A stretch of 23,544 nucleotides of DNA, from assembly GCA_043421945.1 (NCBI GenBank), contig JBHOGO010000076.1, forward strand, positions 1 to 23,544. Reading direction: 5' to 3'. The position numbers and the translations under genes are program-made. This document shows, piece after piece, positions 1-6,876 of the stretch (its first letter is position 1; each line of letters starts with the position of its first letter). This stretch comes from Thaumasiovibrio sp043421945 (GTDB lineage Bacteria > Pseudomonadota > Gammaproteobacteria > Enterobacterales > Vibrionaceae). The notes under the pieces are model-generated. The model worked only from the letters and a program-made list of their open reading frames with translations, was not told the DNA's origin and ran no database searches.

Positions 1-110
1 GTGTCAGTGAGGCGGCATTATAGAGACTTCCGTCACGCTGGCAACCCCTAATTTGCACTTTTTATGACAAAACCATTTAAGCGCTCAGTTATCACCCAGA
101 CCGCCCAAAC

Positions 111-206
111 ATTGCGCTGGAGCGCAATAAAACACAACAATCGCACTACCGATTGGAAATTAATCAACAATATACGTAAGATAAATGTAACGACCTTGTT
201 AAGGTC
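111..206 (+). promoter_or_regulatory. Structured 5' leader of the RRM gene (three hairpins)
   Basis: Three inverted repeats follow one another upstream of the RRM gene. The first has 8-base arms (111-118 and 121-128, ATTGCGCT/AGCGCAAT). The second has 6-base arms (138-143 and 150-155, CAATCG/CGATTG) and a 6-base loop. The third has 6-base arms (192-197 and 201-206, GACCTT/AAGGTC) and is followed by a T-rich stretch. The spacing suggests a folded mRNA leader of over 100 bases. Small bacterial RRM proteins are often cold-induced, and cold-shock mRNAs have long folded leaders, so a regulatory role is plausible but inferred. Confidence 0.4.
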
Positions 207-243
207 CGATTCTTCTTATCTTTTAACTAACGTATCGAGCTTT

Positions 244-708
244 ATGAAACCATCATTTTTAATTACCACACTCATAACTGCTGTGGTCGGGTTCTCGCTA
301 CTTACCTTTGCGAGCTTTTCATTACCCGCTAACTTAGCGTTCGCTCTCGGCGCAATCATTACAGGACTCTTCATTTCTATACGTCACCAACCTAGGAATA
401 CAGTTACACCTTCAAACGACTCTTCCTCTATTGATGAGGTAGAGGCAGGAAGCCGTACCTTATATGTTGGTAATCTTCCTTATCGTGCCAACGAAGCTGA
501 TGTCAAAGAGCTCTTTGAAGCTCATGGTGAAGTTTTCGCTGTCCGATTAATGAAAGATAAGCGCACAGGAAAAAGAAGAGGGTTTGGTTTTGTCGTCATG
601 AAAGGTCAAGATGCTGACAACGCGGTTAACGCGCTGAACGAATCTGATTATCACAGTCGCAAATTAAAAGTTCGCGAAGCTAACGAACCTAAACATCAAG
701 AGATTTGA
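244..708 (+). CDS. Membrane-anchored RRM-domain RNA-binding protein
   Basis: This 154-residue protein has two hydrophobic segments at about residues 5-25 and 29-46, then a polar acidic linker. A single RNA recognition motif follows at about 71-148. RNP2 is LYVGNL (73-78) and RNP1 is RGFGFVVM (112-119), close to the canonical RGFGFV pattern. Such proteins bind single-stranded RNA. The two membrane segments should hold this one at the inner membrane with the RRM in the cytoplasm. The reading frame is open back to an ATG at 64, but the extra 60 residues are not hydrophobic or family-like and run through the hairpins of the leader, so the ATG at 244 is preferred. The Shine-Dalgarno match there is weak. 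The gene converges on murI and overlaps its end by 20 bases. Known vibrio genomes carry a similar gene beside murI. Its target RNAs are unknown. Confidence 0.85.
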   Translation: MKPSFLITTLITAVVGFSLLTFASFSLPANLAFALGAIITGLFISIRHQPRNTVTPSNDSSSIDEVEAGSRTLYVGNLPYRANEADVKELFEAHGEVFAVRLMKDKRTGKRRGFGFVVMKGQDADNAVNALNESDYHSRKLKVREANEPKHQEI

Positions 709-1477
709 TATAAACCGGCTTAGGTTGGGTTAGTCCTATATTGCAAAGGTATTGGTTTAGCGCAACCTCAGCACTGAACTCAGCGGTACAGTACACTTGA
801 TTAGAGCATGCTTTATCTTGTGTACTGCCTTTTAATAGATCAACGACTCTTTTCGCTATCGCTTCCCCCGAATCAATTACAATGATCTCATCACCCAAGA
901 GTGCTTCAATTTCTTCTCTTAAAAGAGGGAAGTGCGTACAACCTAAGATGAGGTGGTCAACCTGACCAACAAAAGGCGCTAGAATACTGCTAAGCATTCT
1001 TTCATCGACAGGAATACCCCGTAGCTTATCCTCAGCCATTCTCACTAAGTCGGTAGATCCTAGCTTAAGAACATCACAATCATTGGCGAAGTCCTGAATA
1101 AGTTGGTCTGTATAAGGGCGCTCTATTGTTGCAGGTGTCGCGAGCAGTCCAATACGACGGCTCGCACTTTTTGAAGCGGCAGGTTTAATCGCAGGAACAA
1201 CCCCCACGACAGGAATCGCTAACTTTTCTCGAAGAATAGGTAAAACAATAGTGCTAGCGGTATTGCAAGCGACAACAACTAAGTCAATACCGTGACGTTT
1301 AACCAACGACTCAATAATCAACGTTGCTCTGTCGATCAGTACCGATTTGTCTAGCTCACCATATGGAAAGGCAGCGTTATCGAAGGCATACACGTAACTA
1401 GCTAAAGGAAGGCATTTCTTTATTTCTTTATAGACAGATAGCCCACCCACACCGGAATCGAAAATTAGTATTTGCAC
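689..1477 (-). CDS. murI: Glutamate racemase
   Basis: MurI interconverts L- and D-glutamate in the cytoplasm and supplies D-glutamate for peptidoglycan. The 262-residue protein starts with the family motif FDSGVGG (Asp7, Ser8). It carries both catalytic cysteines: Cys71 in VVVACNTAST and Cys180 in LILGCTHFPLL. The start is a GTG at 1477; the frame is closed by a stop codon about 35 bases upstream with no ATG between, so GTG is the only sensible start. Its last 20 bases overlap the end of the convergent RRM gene. A terminator lies between btuB and murI, so murI probably has its own promoter in the 94-base gap. The btuB-murI order matches E. coli. Confidence 0.97.
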   Translation of the reverse strand: MQILIFDSGVGGLSVYKEIKKCLPLASYVYAFDNAAFPYGELDKSVLIDRATLIIESLVKRHGIDLVVVACNTASTIVLPILREKLAIPVVGVVPAIKPAASKSASRRIGLLATPATIERPYTDQLIQDFANDCDVLKLGSTDLVRMAEDKLRGIPVDERMLSSILAPFVGQVDHLILGCTHFPLLREEIEALLGDEIIVIDSGEAIAKRVVDLLKGSTQDKACSNQVYCTAEFSAEVALNQYLCNIGLTQPKPVYIKSLDV

Positions 1478-1543
1478 TCTTAATAACCTAGCTAAAATGT
1501 TCGGGCATTATGATAGACGTTCAAATGCTGATATGAAAGATAA

Positions 1544-1566
1544 GAAAAAACCGCCCGTAGGCGGCT
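1544..1566 (-). terminator. Rho-independent terminator of btuB
   Basis: On the minus strand a hairpin (arms CCGCC at 1551-1555 and GGCGG at 1560-1564, 4-base loop) is followed by a run of six T residues (1545-1550). It sits directly after the btuB stop codon and before murI. Confidence 0.85.
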
Positions 1567-1571
1567 TATGA

Positions 1572-3419
1572 CTAGAATCTATAGTCCATAGAGAGGTAAA
1601 ACGCCCTCTCTGGTGAGGGGTAGCCACCAGATGTTTCGTAGTCCTCATTAGTCAGGTTATCAACTCGAGAGCGGAATGCTAGATCAGGTGTCGCCCAATA
1701 ACTAACACCTAGGTCCCAAAGCCCATATCCACTCAGCATGTTTATCTGACTATCATCAACTGCAGGTAAATCAGAACGTTCACCGACATACACGTACGAC
1801 AGCGATAGATCGAACGCTTTGAAAGACATTTCACCTAACCACTTATAATTATCTTTCGCTCGACGAGCGAGTTGAGCACCTTCACTATCTTTATGGTCAC
1901 GATATTCCGCACTGACGGTATGACTTAAGACACCTGTATTAAAATATGCCGTAAGCTCTGCACCACGAATATCGGCGTCAATATTTGTCGCCGTACCAAT
2001 ATCCGTATAGTAAATCTGCAAGTTATCGACCTTATTTTGATATAGAGAAAGAGACCAATCAAACAGAGAGTAAAAGCCTTGCGCTCTAACCTCTATATTT
2101 CGAGACTCTTCTGGCTTCAAATTTGGATTACCACCTAAAGACGCAAACGAAGGGGCTTTAAAAGCGGTGCCAATAGAGCTTGATAAACGATGACTATCAT
2201 TGAGAGCATGACTTGCGCCTAACGACCACGTTATATACTCATCATACTCATCATGTTTATCTAAACGTGCACTTGCTTGCACCATTAAGGCATCATGAGA
2301 GAAAACCAGACCAGTGTGTAGACCTGTCGTGTCCCGTTTTTCTCCCGCAGCAGAGTGTGGTGCACCAAAACTCAAAGCATCGTCCTTCAAATGCTCTCGA
2401 CGCCAATCTATTCCACCAGTAAAAAGAAAAGCATTATTAAGTTGATATTGATTTGCCCACTGAAGATTGCTCTGATCAATACTCAGTCGCGAAATGGGTA
2501 ATGAGGTGCCAATATCGTCATAATTCCGGTCTTCCTGATAGTTAACGGAGACAAAGGATTGATAATCAGCGTCTCTATACTCTACCCTACCGGTATAACT
2601 CGTTGACTCATTCTTCGCTTCAGCTACCGTATAATTACAAAGAAAAGTGCTGTAATCAAAGATACAGTGATTGTACTCTGCTGTATTGTCAAACCAACGA
2701 ATAGAGCCAAAAGCCTTCCAGTTCTCGTCAATTAAGTGTTCATAATTAACCATCGCTTGATTGCCATCAAAGCCATGCTTATCACCATCATTTAACCCCG
2801 GCAGAGGATTTACATTAAACCCATCAGTCTGTTGAAAGCCCGCAGAGATTTTCAAATGCCCTTGCTCAGACACATCTGCAGTAGATGTAAAGCTGCTCTC
2901 TCGGTAGTCTTTACTACCTACCCCAACTGTAATGTTCTGCTGGTTAGTTCCACGAGAAGATCGAGTGATGATATTAAGAACACCACCAATAGCATCAGAG
3001 CCATACATTGCAGCACCAGCACCACGAATAAGCTCAACACGTTCTACTTGATTAACCGGGATACGATTGAGGTTAGTGCCAGCAGTAATACTGTTGTTCA
3101 TACGAATACCATCAATCAGCACCAACGTGTGATTAGAATTAGTACCACGTAAGAATAATGAGGCATTTTGCCCAATACCACCATTAACGGTCACTTCAGC
3201 CCCAGGGAGCCTACGTAGAATATCAGTTAGCGTTTTTGCTTGAGATTGCTCTATCTCTTCTCGACTAACAACACTCACTGGCGCAATCACATTGCCAATA
3301 GGCTGCTCAAAGCGAGAAGCGGTAACAACCATCATTTCGTCATTAGATACAGACGAAGGCGTTTGCTGCGCAAGCGCAGCCATTGGTAGCATTCCCGCTA
3401 CCCAAAGTTTTTTAGACAT
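1572..3419 (-). CDS. btuB: TonB-dependent vitamin B12 outer-membrane receptor
   Basis: BtuB takes cobalamin across the outer membrane using energy from TonB. The 615-residue protein has a short signal peptide (about residues 1-18, ending MAALAQQ) and a TonB box near residues 27-34 (DEMMVVTA). A plug domain follows (about 40-155), with the typical LRGTNSNHTLVLIDGIRMN and GSDAIGGVLNIIT segments. A long beta-barrel ends in the terminal aromatic signature YRF. The length matches the family (about 600 residues). A cobalamin riboswitch lies upstream of the start, so expression should fall when B12 is plentiful. The Shine-Dalgarno (GGA, about six bases before ATG) is weak, which suits riboswitch control of translation. 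The gene ends at its own terminator. Confidence 0.96.
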   Translation of the reverse strand: MSKKLWVAGMLPMAALAQQTPSSVSNDEMMVVTASRFEQPIGNVIAPVSVVSREEIEQSQAKTLTDILRRLPGAEVTVNGGIGQNASLFLRGTNSNHTLVLIDGIRMNNSITAGTNLNRIPVNQVERVELIRGAGAAMYGSDAIGGVLNIITRSSRGTNQQNITVGVGSKDYRESSFTSTADVSEQGHLKISAGFQQTDGFNVNPLPGLNDGDKHGFDGNQAMVNYEHLIDENWKAFGSIRWFDNTAEYNHCIFDYSTFLCNYTVAEAKNESTSYTGRVEYRDADYQSFVSVNYQEDRNYDDIGTSLPISRLSIDQSNLQWANQYQLNNAFLFTGGIDWRREHLKDDALSFGAPHSAAGEKRDTTGLHTGLVFSHDALMVQASARLDKHDEYDEYITWSLGASHALNDSHRLSSSIGTAFKAPSFASLGGNPNLKPEESRNIEVRAQGFYSLFDWSLSLYQNKVDNLQIYYTDIGTATNIDADIRGAELTAYFNTGVLSHTVSAEYRDHKDSEGAQLARRAKDNYKWLGEMSFKAFDLSLSYVYVGERSDLPAVDDSQINMLSGYGLWDLGVSYWATPDLAFRSRVDNLTNEDYETSGGYPSPERAFYLSMDYRF

Positions 3420-3477
3420 ATAAGATCCAAAAGCGCGTGAATCAAATGATGTCAGGAAATCCTGATACCATATTGTG

Positions 3478-3640
3478 GGTCAGCTGATATTCGGACTTAA
3501 GGACGACCTACAGTAACGACTTCCCACATAAATGCAGTGTCTGCTTGATGATACTCATCAAAAGCGTGTTACTTTCGTTTCCTCTTACCGCTGCGCGTCA
3601 GTTCCGGATTCTCACCGGATTCCCAGCTGATGTAAAAGCG
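3478..3640 (-). promoter_or_regulatory. Cobalamin (B12) riboswitch of btuB
   Basis: On the minus strand the leader carries the conserved cobalamin-aptamer core: GGGAATCCGGTGAGAATCCGG followed shortly by ACTG and CGCGCAGCGGTAAGAGGAA (about 3624-3577). The B12-box region is AAGTCCGAATATCAGCTGAC (3500-3481). The two ends of the element both contain CAGCTG, which can pair as the closing stem. It lies 60-220 bases before the btuB ATG, as in other gammaproteobacteria. A small hairpin (TCAGG/CCTGA, about 3451-3466) follows and may belong to the expression platform. The exact ends are approximate. Confidence 0.93.
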
Positions 3641-3645
3641 CGGTG

Positions 3646-3674
3646 ATTATAGATAAATCAACGCAACATTTACA
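3646..3674 (-). promoter_or_regulatory. Putative sigma-70 promoter of btuB
   Basis: On the minus strand a perfect -10 box TATAAT (3651-3646) is preceded, after 17 bases, by a weak -35 box TGTAAA (3674-3669). The predicted start, near 3639, lies at the 5' edge of the riboswitch, which supports the call. Confidence 0.5.
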
Positions 3675-3685
3675 CTATTATAACG

Positions 3686-4213
3686 TTAATAATTAATACT
3701 AATGTATTCCTTTTCCTCCACATTCATACGCATTTTTAGATAGACCGTCAAAACGAAAAAGAAGTTAGCAAGCAGGTTTGCAAACCTTGGTAACGTTGGT
3801 TCGACAGCCTCTCCTGCCTCATCAAGCTTAACTAAATACCGAACCGTCTTCTTCGCTTGAGTGCGGCACATATGAAGCGCAGGTACAGGCATTGGCCCTT
3901 GCGGTAAAACGAATCGGTTAATGCGACCCTGTGTCAGAGCATTATAGTGATCATAACGCTCTGTCATCCATGCAATATCTTCTTCAAAAATACCATTCTT
4001 CCCTCGAACTGAACCATTAAGGTGATAAATCAGAGGATGTAAATGATTGAGGTCGGCAAGGACATCATCAAACTCTTCGGGCAGGTAAGCCAGCACCATC
4101 CCCACTTGGCAACATAACTCATCAACATGAATCTCATAGTCACATTTCAAATCATGGTCATAAATAAAGGGATAACATAGCTCTTTGATATTACGTGGTT
4201 TAGGTAATGTCAT
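3686..4213 (-). CDS. Divergent PduO-type cobalamin adenosyltransferase-like protein
   Basis: The 175-residue protein resembles the helical-bundle part of PduO-type ATP:cob(I)alamin adenosyltransferases, which transfer adenosyl from ATP to reduced cobalamin. Shared landmarks are VDELCCQVG (30-38; Asp31), the RFVLPQG segment (100-106), ALHMCRTQAKK (112-122; Arg117) and the C-terminal LANFFFVL helix. By alignment from memory with Lactobacillus reuteri PduO, Asp31 and Arg117 match the pair that forms a key salt bridge. The N-terminal phosphate-binding motif (T-x-x-G-D-x-G-x-T) is absent, and the second Arg and Glu of the R-x-x-x-R-x-x-E helix are replaced. It may therefore be a catalytically altered or cobalamin-binding relative. 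The Shine-Dalgarno AGGAAG stands five bases before ATG. It lies upstream of the btuB promoter and riboswitch on the same strand. The B12 link is inferred from fold and neighbour. Confidence 0.72.
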   Translation of the reverse strand: MTLPKPRNIKELCYPFIYDHDLKCDYEIHVDELCCQVGMVLAYLPEEFDDVLADLNHLHPLIYHLNGSVRGKNGIFEEDIAWMTERYDHYNALTQGRINRFVLPQGPMPVPALHMCRTQAKKTVRYLVKLDEAGEAVEPTLPRFANLLANFFFVLTVYLKMRMNVEEKEYISINY

Positions 4214-4378
4214 TGATTCTTCCTATCATTCAAAAGATAGCTTGTACCTTACCGTTTCCTCTTGATTACGCCTAGGATAAACAGGATAACGGTGAAAAAC
4301 TCGACAAAAACACTGGACAAACCTAACGGGGCTCTTACAATTTGCCCTCATTTTTTGCGAAGAAATAGGTCACACTGC

Positions 4379-5485
4379 ATGAGTCACACTCAGATCGATA
4401 CGAGTCAGTACCAAACTCAATTGAACGAAAAAGCTGAGCGCCTTAGCGCCCTGTTTGATGAGTTTGATACGCCGACACTCGACATCTACCCATCGCCAGC
4501 AAAACACTACCGCATGCGCGCTGAGTTTCGAGTTTGGCATGAAGGTGAAGATCTCTACTACGTCATGTTTGATCAAGCGACCAAGCAAAAATATCGTGTC
4601 GACCAATTTCCACAAGCAAGTCGCCTTATCAACGACCTGATGCCGTTATTGCTAGAAGCAATGAAATTTAACCCTGCGCTACGTCATAAGCTGTTCCAAG
4701 TTGATTTTTTATCAACACTCAGTGGAGAAATCCTTGTTTCTCTTCTCTACCACCGTCAGCTCGATGATGCATGGGAAGTTGAAGCGAAAGCGCTTAAGCA
4801 ACGCCTCAATGATGAAGGGTTTAATCTCAATATTATTGGTCGAGCACGTAAACAAAAAATCGTCCTAGACCAAGAGTTTGTTATTGAGAAACTCTCGGCT
4901 TTTGATAAGACACTGACCTATAAGCAAGTCGAAAACAGCTTCACACAACCAAATGGCGAAGTTGCTCAAAAAATGCTTGAATGGGCGATCGACTCAACAC
5001 GTGATAGCCAAGGGGACTTACTTGAGCTGTACTGTGGTAATGGCAATTTCTCTCTCGCATTAGCGGATAACTTCAACCGTGTACTGGCGACAGAGCTTGC
5101 GAAACCGTCGGTTGATTCCGCGCAATACAACATTGCAGCCAATCAAATCGACAACGTTCAGATTATTCGCATGTCAGCAGAAGACTTTACGGATGCGATG
5201 GAAGGGAAGCGTGAATTCCGTCGATTGAAAGCTGCCAATATCGATCTACAAAGCTATAACTGCAATACTATTTTTGTTGACCCGCCTCGTTCAGGAATGG
5301 ATGAGGGGACATGTCGAATGGTGCAAGGGTATGAACGTATTATGTATATCTCTTGTAACCCTGAAACGCTAAAAGAGAACCTAGCAATCCTCTGCGAGAC
5401 ACACAATATTACTCGCTTTGCGCTCTTTGACCAGTTCCCATACACGCACCATATGGAAGCGGGTGTTTTCCTAGAAAGAAAATAA
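4379..5485 (+). CDS. trmA: tRNA (uracil-5-)-methyltransferase
   Basis: TrmA uses S-adenosylmethionine to make 5-methyluridine at position 54 of tRNA. The 368-residue protein has the SAM-binding motif LLELYCGNGNFSLALA, the FVDPPRSGMDEGT motif, and the catalytic cysteine Cys326 in YISCNPETLKENL. The general-base Glu360 is in THHMEAGVFLERK. These are offset by two from E. coli Cys324 and Glu358, so the length is right with the start at 4379. The frame is open from 4262, but the extra 39 residues are not family-like and are rejected. A TAGGT stands about eight bases before this ATG. It diverges from the adenosyltransferase-like gene and converges on yijD with a shared terminator. Confidence 0.97.
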   Translation: MSHTQIDTSQYQTQLNEKAERLSALFDEFDTPTLDIYPSPAKHYRMRAEFRVWHEGEDLYYVMFDQATKQKYRVDQFPQASRLINDLMPLLLEAMKFNPALRHKLFQVDFLSTLSGEILVSLLYHRQLDDAWEVEAKALKQRLNDEGFNLNIIGRARKQKIVLDQEFVIEKLSAFDKTLTYKQVENSFTQPNGEVAQKMLEWAIDSTRDSQGDLLELYCGNGNFSLALADNFNRVLATELAKPSVDSAQYNIAANQIDNVQIIRMSAEDFTDAMEGKREFRRLKAANIDLQSYNCNTIFVDPPRSGMDEGTCRMVQGYERIMYISCNPETLKENLAILCETHNITRFALFDQFPYTHHMEAGVFLERK

Positions 5486-5553
5486 TGGCTAAAGAAGTTT
5501 GCTCTATGTAAAAGCGATTCACATTAGCGAAAACAGCCAATCTAAGCACAATT

Positions 5554-5582
5554 AAAAATGGACCTCAGTGGTCCATTTTTTA
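5554..5582. terminator. Bidirectional terminator between trmA and yijD
   Basis: A perfect 7-base stem (ATGGACC 5558-5564, GGTCCAT 5570-5576) with a 5-base loop is flanked by A residues on the left and T residues on the right, so it can act on both strands. It lies between two convergent genes. Confidence 0.9.
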
Positions 5583-5609
5583 TCTCATCATCACGCTAAT
5601 TTTTAGCGA

Positions 5610-5999
5610 CTAAGCCGTTACTTTCGGCTCGCTCCCTTTCGATGACGGTTTTGAAGTCACTCCTGACTTAATGCATATCCAAAATAGTAGAGCCAACATC
5701 AACATTAGTGAAAAGTAATTAGACCCGAGTTCTGGATTCAAAGCTTTTAAGAATGAAGAATACCCAAATGCCCCCACCAAAAAAGAGCCCACAGCGAGTG
5801 AAACGATTCCCTCAACCAAAGGAGAAGAGGTATAAGCTTGATAAGCACAGTACAGTGCTAAGCCAAAGGTTAATAAGGGGAAGATAGAAAACGGTATTGA
5901 TTGATTCGTCAACGCAGCCACCGTTGCATTACCCGCTAAACCACCCAGAAAAGCAAATAGCAGAATCGAACGTTTTGCAGAAAATTGTCCCTTTTCCAT
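5610..5999 (-). CDS. yijD: YijD family inner-membrane protein (DUF1422)
   Basis: This 129-residue hydrophobic protein has about four membrane segments. It shows the YijD pattern GLAGNATVAALTNQSIPFSIFP near residues 20-41 and LNPELGSNYFSLML near 88-101, like E. coli YijD (119 residues). The function of the family is unknown. It lies 35 bases downstream of fabR on the same strand, the arrangement found in enterobacteria, so the two are probably cotranscribed. Its end faces trmA across a shared terminator. Confidence 0.9.
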   Translation of the reverse strand: MEKGQFSAKRSILLFAFLGGLAGNATVAALTNQSIPFSIFPLLTFGLALYCAYQAYTSSPLVEGIVSLAVGSFLVGAFGYSSFLKALNPELGSNYFSLMLMLALLFWICIKSGVTSKPSSKGSEPKVTA

Positions 6000-6034
6000 C
6001 GTTTCACCTTATTAATTAATGATTCGTATCGCGC

Positions 6035-6673
6035 CTAGTTCAGCGGATGACGCTTCTGCGCTAACCGCTCCCTCTCTTTTCGGTACCAATGCGCGCCTGT
6101 CGCTAACATTCTCAGTTGCGTGACTAGCCTTTCAGCTAGCTCGACACGCTGCTCGGCATTTAAGTCAAGTGCTTCAGCGCCAGAACTAAACACCAATGTG
6201 ACGGAGGCTTCTGCTTGTGCATAGGCTTCATCACGACTAATTTGTGTTTTTGCTTCTAAGTATTCCGTCATTTCAGCCACAAAATGATGAATCTCTCGCG
6301 TTACTGCCGCACGAAAAGCAGGTGAAGTCCCTGATCTCTCACGTAATAATAGTCGAAAAACATTTGGGCTGTTTTCTAAAAACTCCATAAATGTTTCAAC
6401 AGATGTGCGAATAACACTGCCTTCTGTCGCTATACGCTGGCGAGCTTGTCGCATCAGCTGACGTAACAATAACCCTCCTTCATCGACCATCGTTAAACCT
6501 AGTTCATCCATGTCTTTGAAATGGCGATAAAAAGAGGTTGGCGCAATGCCCGCTTCGCGAGCAACTTCGCGTAAGCTTAAATTAGAGAAGCTACGCTCAG
6601 CACTCAATTGATTAAAAGCAGCATCAATTAGCGTACGGCGTGTTTTTTCTTTTTGCTGTGCTCGAATTCCCAT
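6035..6673 (-). CDS. fabR: TetR-family repressor of unsaturated fatty-acid synthesis
   Basis: FabR represses fabA and fabB in response to the ratio of unsaturated to saturated acyl chains. The 212-residue protein begins with GIRAQQKEKTRRTLIDAAF and has the TetR helix-turn-helix LREVAREAGIAPTSFYRHF (34-52). The ligand-binding half contains FRLLLRERSGTSPAFRAAV, nearly identical to E. coli FabR. The ATG at 6673 has no clear Shine-Dalgarno, but the N-terminus aligns with known FabR, so the start is kept. It is transcribed with yijD and divergently from sthA; the 203-base gap between fabR and sthA should hold both promoters. I could not identify a FabR operator there with confidence. Confidence 0.96.
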   Translation of the reverse strand: MGIRAQQKEKTRRTLIDAAFNQLSAERSFSNLSLREVAREAGIAPTSFYRHFKDMDELGLTMVDEGGLLLRQLMRQARQRIATEGSVIRTSVETFMEFLENSPNVFRLLLRERSGTSPAFRAAVTREIHHFVAEMTEYLEAKTQISRDEAYAQAEASVTLVFSSGAEALDLNAEQRVELAERLVTQLRMLATGAHWYRKERERLAQKRHPLN

Positions 6674-6806
6674 TTAGATTCATATCATGCTCAATCACTA
6701 CTGCCATCACTATACGCATTTTTAGCAAAAGAAACAGAAAGAGACGATGAACGCGCGATAGAAACAAAAACTCCGTGATCATTCACGTGCAATTAATGTA
6801 AGCGAA

Positions 6807-6834
6807 TTTACCTAACGGACGAAAGGTTTACAAT
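6807..6834 (+). promoter_or_regulatory. Putative sigma-70 promoter of sthA
   Basis: TTTACC (6807-6812) and TACAAT (6829-6834) are separated by 16 bases, 43 bases before the sthA ATG. The -10 box matches five of six consensus bases and the -35 box four of six. Confidence 0.35.
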
Positions 6835-6876
6835 AGCGTATCAGTAATGTTGCAACAATGATAATAAGGGCTGAGA

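Noticed and set aside
64..243. N-terminal extension of the RRM protein from the ATG at 64
   Set aside because: The extra residues are unlike the family and cross three hairpins; the hydrophobic N-terminus begins naturally at 244.
2832..3152. Plus-strand frame inside btuB
   Set aside because: It is a shadow of btuB, with Thr/Ser-rich random composition and no start signal.
4262..4378. N-terminal extension of TrmA
   Set aside because: The catalytic residues align with E. coli only if translation starts at 4379; the upstream part is a divergent promoter region.
6674..6876. A FabR operator in the fabR-sthA gap
   Set aside because: No palindrome close enough to the known FabR site could be identified by eye.
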